This document shows, one piece after another, positions 7,849-10,714 of a stretch of DNA of 10,714 bases (positions are counted from its first letter, which is position 1; each line of letters begins with the position of its first letter). The notes beneath the pieces were generated by a model. The model made no database searches. It saw only the letters and a list, made by a program, of their open reading frames with translations, and was not told the origin of the DNA. The stretch is from Chloroflexota bacterium (GTDB lineage: Bacteria > Chloroflexota > Dehalococcoidia > JACQUE01): NCBI GenBank assembly GCA_016210425.1, contig JACQUE010000005.1:1-10714 (forward strand). Direction: 5' to 3'. Both the position numbers and the translations under genes were made by a program.

Positions 7849-8474
7849 CCGATCCCCTCCACACCTTCCAGCCTCAGCCTCGCCGAAAGCAACTCTCGTG
7901 CGCGGTGAAGGCGCGTCTTCACGGTACCCAGCGGCATATCCAGCACCTGTGTCATCTCCTCGTAGCTGAGGCCGCTTATATGCCGCAGCAGCAGGGGGCT
8001 CCTGTAGTGGGTTGGCATGCTAAGGATGGCGCGCGCCACCGTCTTCTCCATCTCCCGGTTCTCCACGACCTCCTCCAGCGTGCCGCTCCTCAGTGAATAC
8101 TCTATCTCGCCGAGGTCCGTCTCCTCGCGCCGTCTGCGCAGGTGGTTGAGGCAGAGGTTGACGGCGATGCGGTACAGCCAAGGGGAGAAGCGTCCGTTGG
8201 GGCGGAAGGTGGAGAGGCCGTCGTAGGCGCGGATGAAGGCGTCTTGCGTCAGATCGCGGGCATCCTCGCGGTTGCCCGTCATCCGATAGGTCAGGGAGTA
8301 GATGCGGCTCTGGAAGCGGCGCACCAGCTCGGCGAAGGCGTCGGGATGGCGACGCGCCCGCTCTACCCAAACCTCGTCGGGTTCGAGAACGCCATCGTTG
8401 GGTGTGTCGCCTTTACCGGCGAGCGCCAGGGACGGCAAGCGCCAGCCCGCTAGACCTAATGCCTCAGAAACCAA
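7845..8474 (-). CDS. ECF-type RNA polymerase sigma factor
   Basis: This 209-residue protein has only regions 2 and 4 of sigma-70, as in ECF sigma factors. Region 2 spans about residues 46-115: AFAELVRRFQSRIYSLTYRM, then NREDARDLTQDAFIRAYDGL, FSPWLYRIAVNLCLNHLRRR. Region 4 spans about 148-200, with the helix-turn-helix GLSYEEMTQVLDMPLGTVKT and RLHRARELLSARL. An extra 30 or so residues precede region 2. The start is TTG 8474-8472: AGGAG at 8487-8483 is 8 bases upstream, and an in-frame stop lies just before it (8492-8490), which limits alternatives. It is the first gene of the eight-gene run and overlaps the anti-sigma gene by four bases. It probably drives its own operon, including the exporter, when released. 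Confidence 0.93.
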   Translation of the reverse strand: MVSEALGLAGWRLPSLALAGKGDTPNDGVLEPDEVWVERARRHPDAFAELVRRFQSRIYSLTYRMTGNREDARDLTQDAFIRAYDGLSTFRPNGRFSPWLYRIAVNLCLNHLRRRREETDLGEIEYSLRSGTLEEVVENREMEKTVARAILSMPTHYRSPLLLRHISGLSYEEMTQVLDMPLGTVKTRLHRARELLSARLRLEGVEGIG

Positions 8475-8533
8475 GCTCGTCTCTCCTGCTCATTGACCGA
8501 GCCCACCGTCCCTGACGTTCTAATACCTAATAC

Positions 8534-8557
8534 AACGGCAGGCCCCGAAAGGTTTCA
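8534..8557 (-). promoter_or_regulatory. Possible ECF-type promoter (autoregulation)
   Basis: On the minus strand TGAAAC (8557-8552) is followed after 14 bases by CGTT (8537-8534). ECF promoters often show a GAAC or TGAAAC -35 and a CGT-type -10, but about 16 bases apart, so the spacing is short by two. A second GAAACC copy lies 37 bases upstream (8593-8588). It is plausible for an autoregulated operon and weak on its own. Confidence 0.2.
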
Positions 8558-8571
8558 CGTGTGCACGGTTT

Positions 8572-8600
8572 AACATAACACCAGGTTGGTTTCCGGGCAA
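8572..8600 (-). promoter_or_regulatory. Candidate sigma-70-type promoter upstream of the sigma factor operon
   Basis: On the minus strand TTGCCC (8600-8595) and TATGTT (8577-8572) are separated by exactly 17 bases. Transcription would begin near 8565, about 90 bases before the TTG start of the sigma gene. The match to consensus is moderate and this is only one pattern in a 179-bp gap, so it is a candidate for basal expression. Confidence 0.35.
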
Positions 8601-8653
8601 GAGATAGAGCACCCAGCACAGAGAGGCTGGCTGGCGATGGTTCGACCGGGCAG

Positions 8654-10078
8654 TTACGCGTTAAGCCTGCGCCGCGTCTCGGCGTAGCGGACGAGGGCAG
8701 ACATGGCGCGGGCACACTCCTCGGGCGTCTCGTAGATGGGGACCTGGGCGGCCCGCAGCAGCTCGATGCCCACGCCCGCGTTGGCGAAGGGGGGCATCGC
8801 AAAGAAGATGACAGGCTTGTCCTGCTTGCGGGACACGTCTATGACGGCCTCGGCCCAGTTTATGGAGCTGCGGGCCGCCTCGACGACGTTGCCCCTCGCC
8901 ATTCCGATACTGGATGGGGCGCTGAGGATGATGCCGTCGATGTAATCGAGGCTGGCGAGGGTCTGCAAGATCCTGATGTCCAGTCCGGGTGGACTGCCGG
9001 CCAGGTCGATGGGGTTGCGCGGTGGCGGCACATGGGGCGCAAACTGCTGCTTGAGCGTCGCCTGCGTCTCGGCGTCCAGCTCAGGTAGGATGAGGCCGAG
9101 TTGGCCGCAGGCATCCGCCACGGTCACGCACTGGCCGCCGCCCGTCATGAGGACGCCGATGCGGTTGCCCTGTGGCAGAGGCTGTGTCGCCAGGGCCTGC
9201 GTCATCTCGAAGGGGTGGAGCACCTCATGCCCGCGCAGGATGCCTATCTGCTTGCAGATGGCATCGAAGACCTCGTCGGGGCCGGAGAGGGACGCCGTAT
9301 GCGATGAGACGGCCTTGCGGCCTTCGGCGGTGCGTCCGGCCTTGTATATGGCGATGGGCTTGTGGCGCAGCACCTGGCGCGCCACCTCGAAGAAGCGCCG
9401 TCCCTCCGACATGCCCTCCATGTAGAGGACGATGGCCTTGGTGCTATCGTCCTCGGCCAGGTACTCCAGGTAGTCGGCGAAGCCTAGGTCGGCCTGGTTG
9501 CCGCTGCTGACGAAGAGGCCGAGGCCGAAGCCCCTGTCTCGGGCCTTGGCGGCGAGGTAGTTGCCCATGGTGCCGCTCTGGGAGATGAAGGCTATGCCGC
9601 CGGTCTCCCGCATGTCCAGTCCGCCTGCCGTGCTGAAGCGACCGGCGGGGCTGCTGATGCCCATGCAGTTGGGCCCGACGAAGCGGATGCCGCGCTGCCT
9701 GGCCACGCGCACGATCTCGACTTGCAGCCGTCTGCCCTCCTCGGTCCCGATCTCGGAGAAGCCGCTGGAGATGATGACGGCGCCGCGGATACCCTTGTCG
9801 CCGCACTCGTTAAGGACCTGCGGCACCTGGGGCGCCGGCACGGTGATGAGGGCCATGTCGACCTCGCCGGGGATGTCTAGGAGGCTGCGGTAGGCCGGGA
9901 TGCCGATGACCTGCTCCTCGTGGCGGTTGACGGGGTAGATGGGGCCGGGGAAGCCGTTGCGCTGTGCTGAGAGTATCTGCCGGTAGCCCCACTTGCGCTG
10001 GTCGTTGGATGCCCCGATGAAGGCCACGGACTTGGGCTTGAAGATGTGGTCCAGCTGCTCAACGATGGATTCTGGCAA
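8654..10078 (-). CDS. ADP-forming acyl-CoA synthetase, alpha-type subunit (CoA-binding and phospho-His domains)
   Basis: This 474-residue cytoplasmic protein matches the alpha subunit of ADP-forming acetyl/acyl-CoA synthetase (AcdA family). These enzymes convert acyl-CoA, ADP and phosphate to acid, CoA and ATP, or the reverse. Residues about 8-135 are the CoA-binding Rossmann domain (FKPKSVAFIGASNDQRKWGY, then YPVNRHEEQVIG, ITVPAPQVPQVL and ISSGFSEIG). GPNCMG (135-140) leads into the succinyl-CoA ligase-like domains, with FISQSGTMGNYLA and SSGNQADLGFADYLEYLAED. The residue expected to be phosphorylated is His260 in SSHTASLSG. A third domain runs to the C-terminus. The ATP-grasp (beta) domain is absent, so a separate partner is needed; none is in the window. 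The start is TTG 10078-10076, with AGGAG at 10091-10087 eight bases upstream. The acyl substrate cannot be told. A pimeloyl- or CoA-binding acyltransferase-like role is less likely because the His motif is intact. Confidence 0.87.
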   Translation of the reverse strand: MPESIVEQLDHIFKPKSVAFIGASNDQRKWGYRQILSAQRNGFPGPIYPVNRHEEQVIGIPAYRSLLDIPGEVDMALITVPAPQVPQVLNECGDKGIRGAVIISSGFSEIGTEEGRRLQVEIVRVARQRGIRFVGPNCMGISSPAGRFSTAGGLDMRETGGIAFISQSGTMGNYLAAKARDRGFGLGLFVSSGNQADLGFADYLEYLAEDDSTKAIVLYMEGMSEGRRFFEVARQVLRHKPIAIYKAGRTAEGRKAVSSHTASLSGPDEVFDAICKQIGILRGHEVLHPFEMTQALATQPLPQGNRIGVLMTGGGQCVTVADACGQLGLILPELDAETQATLKQQFAPHVPPPRNPIDLAGSPPGLDIRILQTLASLDYIDGIILSAPSSIGMARGNVVEAARSSINWAEAVIDVSRKQDKPVIFFAMPPFANAGVGIELLRAAQVPIYETPEECARAMSALVRYAETRRRLNA

Positions 10079-10122
10079 TTATTGCACTCCTGATAACGGT
10101 AATCCCCTGCCGCTCACCGTCC

Positions 10123-10602
10123 TCACTTGATATAGTCTAGGATTTGATTCACAGTTTCTTGAGGAGTTTGACGGCTGTTGTCTATGATTACCCCAAATGA
10201 AGGGCAGTTCACCCCTTGTTCGTAGTGATATTTGATTCTATCTCTCTCCCAGTCGTCAAGCTCTCTTTGACCTCTATTGTTGAGAGCCACCTCCAGCTCT
10301 GGGCTTAGTGTCACGACATGAATCTTTTGATTGAGTGTTTCGAAATCGTTGATTAAGAAATCATAATCCTTCTTTGAGAGAGGGTAGGGGAGGATCACAT
10401 TAATCCCCCTTTTGGTCAGGTTCTTCGTCACCGAGGCCGCATTCTCGAGGTTAATGGGGATGGACTCTTCAAGGGGGATCCAGTCAATGAACTCACTGAG
10501 CGTATCGATTTCGACGACAGCGGTGTTTCCGATCCTAGCCTTCAAAATCTTTGCTACGGTTGATTTGCCAGAGTTGATTGAGCCGTTCAAGAGGATTATC
10601 AT
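10123..10602 (-). CDS. Small P-loop kinase-like protein of unknown substrate
   Basis: This 159-residue protein starts with a strand and Walker A loop, MIILLNGSINSGKSTVAKIL, the standard opening of small P-loop kinases (shikimate kinase, adenylate kinase, AAA_33 type). VVEIDTLSEFI after it resembles the acidic strand-2 segment that often binds the phosphate acceptor. VTLSPELEVALNNRGQRELD carries arginines that could form a lid, and the end GVIIDNSRQTPQETVNQIL has the usual last strand and helix. Substrate is not recognisable; a nucleotide, sugar, antibiotic or RNA-end kinase are all open. ATG 10602 puts Walker A at residues 7-14, the normal place. The open frame reaches a GTG at 10638, but neither start has a good ribosome site. 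Base composition is clearly AT-richer (about 45% GC by eye) than every neighbour, with AT-rich codons, which suggests transfer. It lies 44 bases before the acyl-CoA synthetase gene in the same direction. Confidence 0.7.
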   Translation of the reverse strand: MIILLNGSINSGKSTVAKILKARIGNTAVVEIDTLSEFIDWIPLEESIPINLENAASVTKNLTKRGINVILPYPLSKKDYDFLINDFETLNQKIHVVTLSPELEVALNNRGQRELDDWERDRIKYHYEQGVNCPSFGVIIDNSRQTPQETVNQILDYIK

Positions 10603-10714
10603 GACTGACTCGACTCGACCTATACAGGATGATCTCACGTAAGTTAGCGTAGTACAACTGCTTGATTTGCGCCCGCGATAGCCGTGTCACCCTAAGCGAA
10701 TGCGAAGGGTCTTG

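Noticed and set aside
8613..8630. Possible terminator after the acyl-CoA synthetase gene (5-bp CCAGC/GCTGG stem)
   Set aside because: The stem is short with an 8-base loop and only a mixed C/T tail, so it is too weak to call. Read-through into the sigma operon cannot be excluded.
10639..10714. Right-edge sequence checked for a tRNA, attachment site or promoter for the kinase-like gene
   Set aside because: No cloverleaf, direct repeat or well-spaced -35/-10 pair was visible in the 76 bases available.
1..10714. CRISPR array, transposase, phage or toxin-antitoxin features
   Set aside because: No spaced direct repeats, inverted terminal repeats or matching protein families were seen on either strand.

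Overview
The window is about 62% GC by eye and reads like a chromosomal segment of a high-GC bacterium. Chloroflexota (Dehalococcoidia or SAR202-like) is my best guess. It rests on a citramalate synthase of the CimA type, DUF5666-like secreted proteins, a MacAB-like exporter whose adaptor has a very long Ala/Gln-rich coiled coil, and a separate ADP-forming acyl-CoA synthetase alpha subunit. No rRNA or other marker gene is present, so the assignment is inference.

Layout. Positions 1-843 (+) hold the 3' half of a citramalate synthase gene, followed by a strong intrinsic terminator at 889-932. All other genes are on the minus strand. Read in their own direction, right to left, they are: a small low-GC P-loop kinase-like gene (10602-10123); an ADP-forming acyl-CoA synthetase alpha-type gene (10078-8654); a 179-bp gap with promoter-like sequences; and then a tight run of eight genes from 8474 to 975. 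The eight are an ECF sigma factor, a zinc-finger anti-sigma factor, an unknown multi-pass membrane protein, a HlyD/MacA-type adaptor, a MacB-type ATPase, a MacB-type permease, a membrane-anchored DUF5666-like protein, and a membrane-anchored PDZ protein that also carries a DUF5666-like domain.

How the genes may work together. Sigma/anti-sigma and ATPase/permease each overlap by 4 bases (ATGA). Anti-sigma and the membrane protein overlap by 8 bases, and the remaining gaps are 16-67 bases. This spacing argues for one transcription unit in which an envelope signal, sensed through the anti-sigma factor, releases the sigma factor to express an ABC exporter and two surface-facing accessory proteins. 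The two DUF5666-like domains in adjacent genes suggest that the accessory proteins share a ligand or partner. This is the most system-like part of the window; the link to export of a specific substrate is not shown by sequence.

The remaining genes look unrelated to it: citramalate synthase (isoleucine pathway), the acyl-CoA synthetase subunit (no ATP-grasp beta partner in view), and the kinase-like gene, whose composition suggests recent acquisition. Several genes appear to start with TTG or GTG, each backed by a good Shine-Dalgarno sequence.
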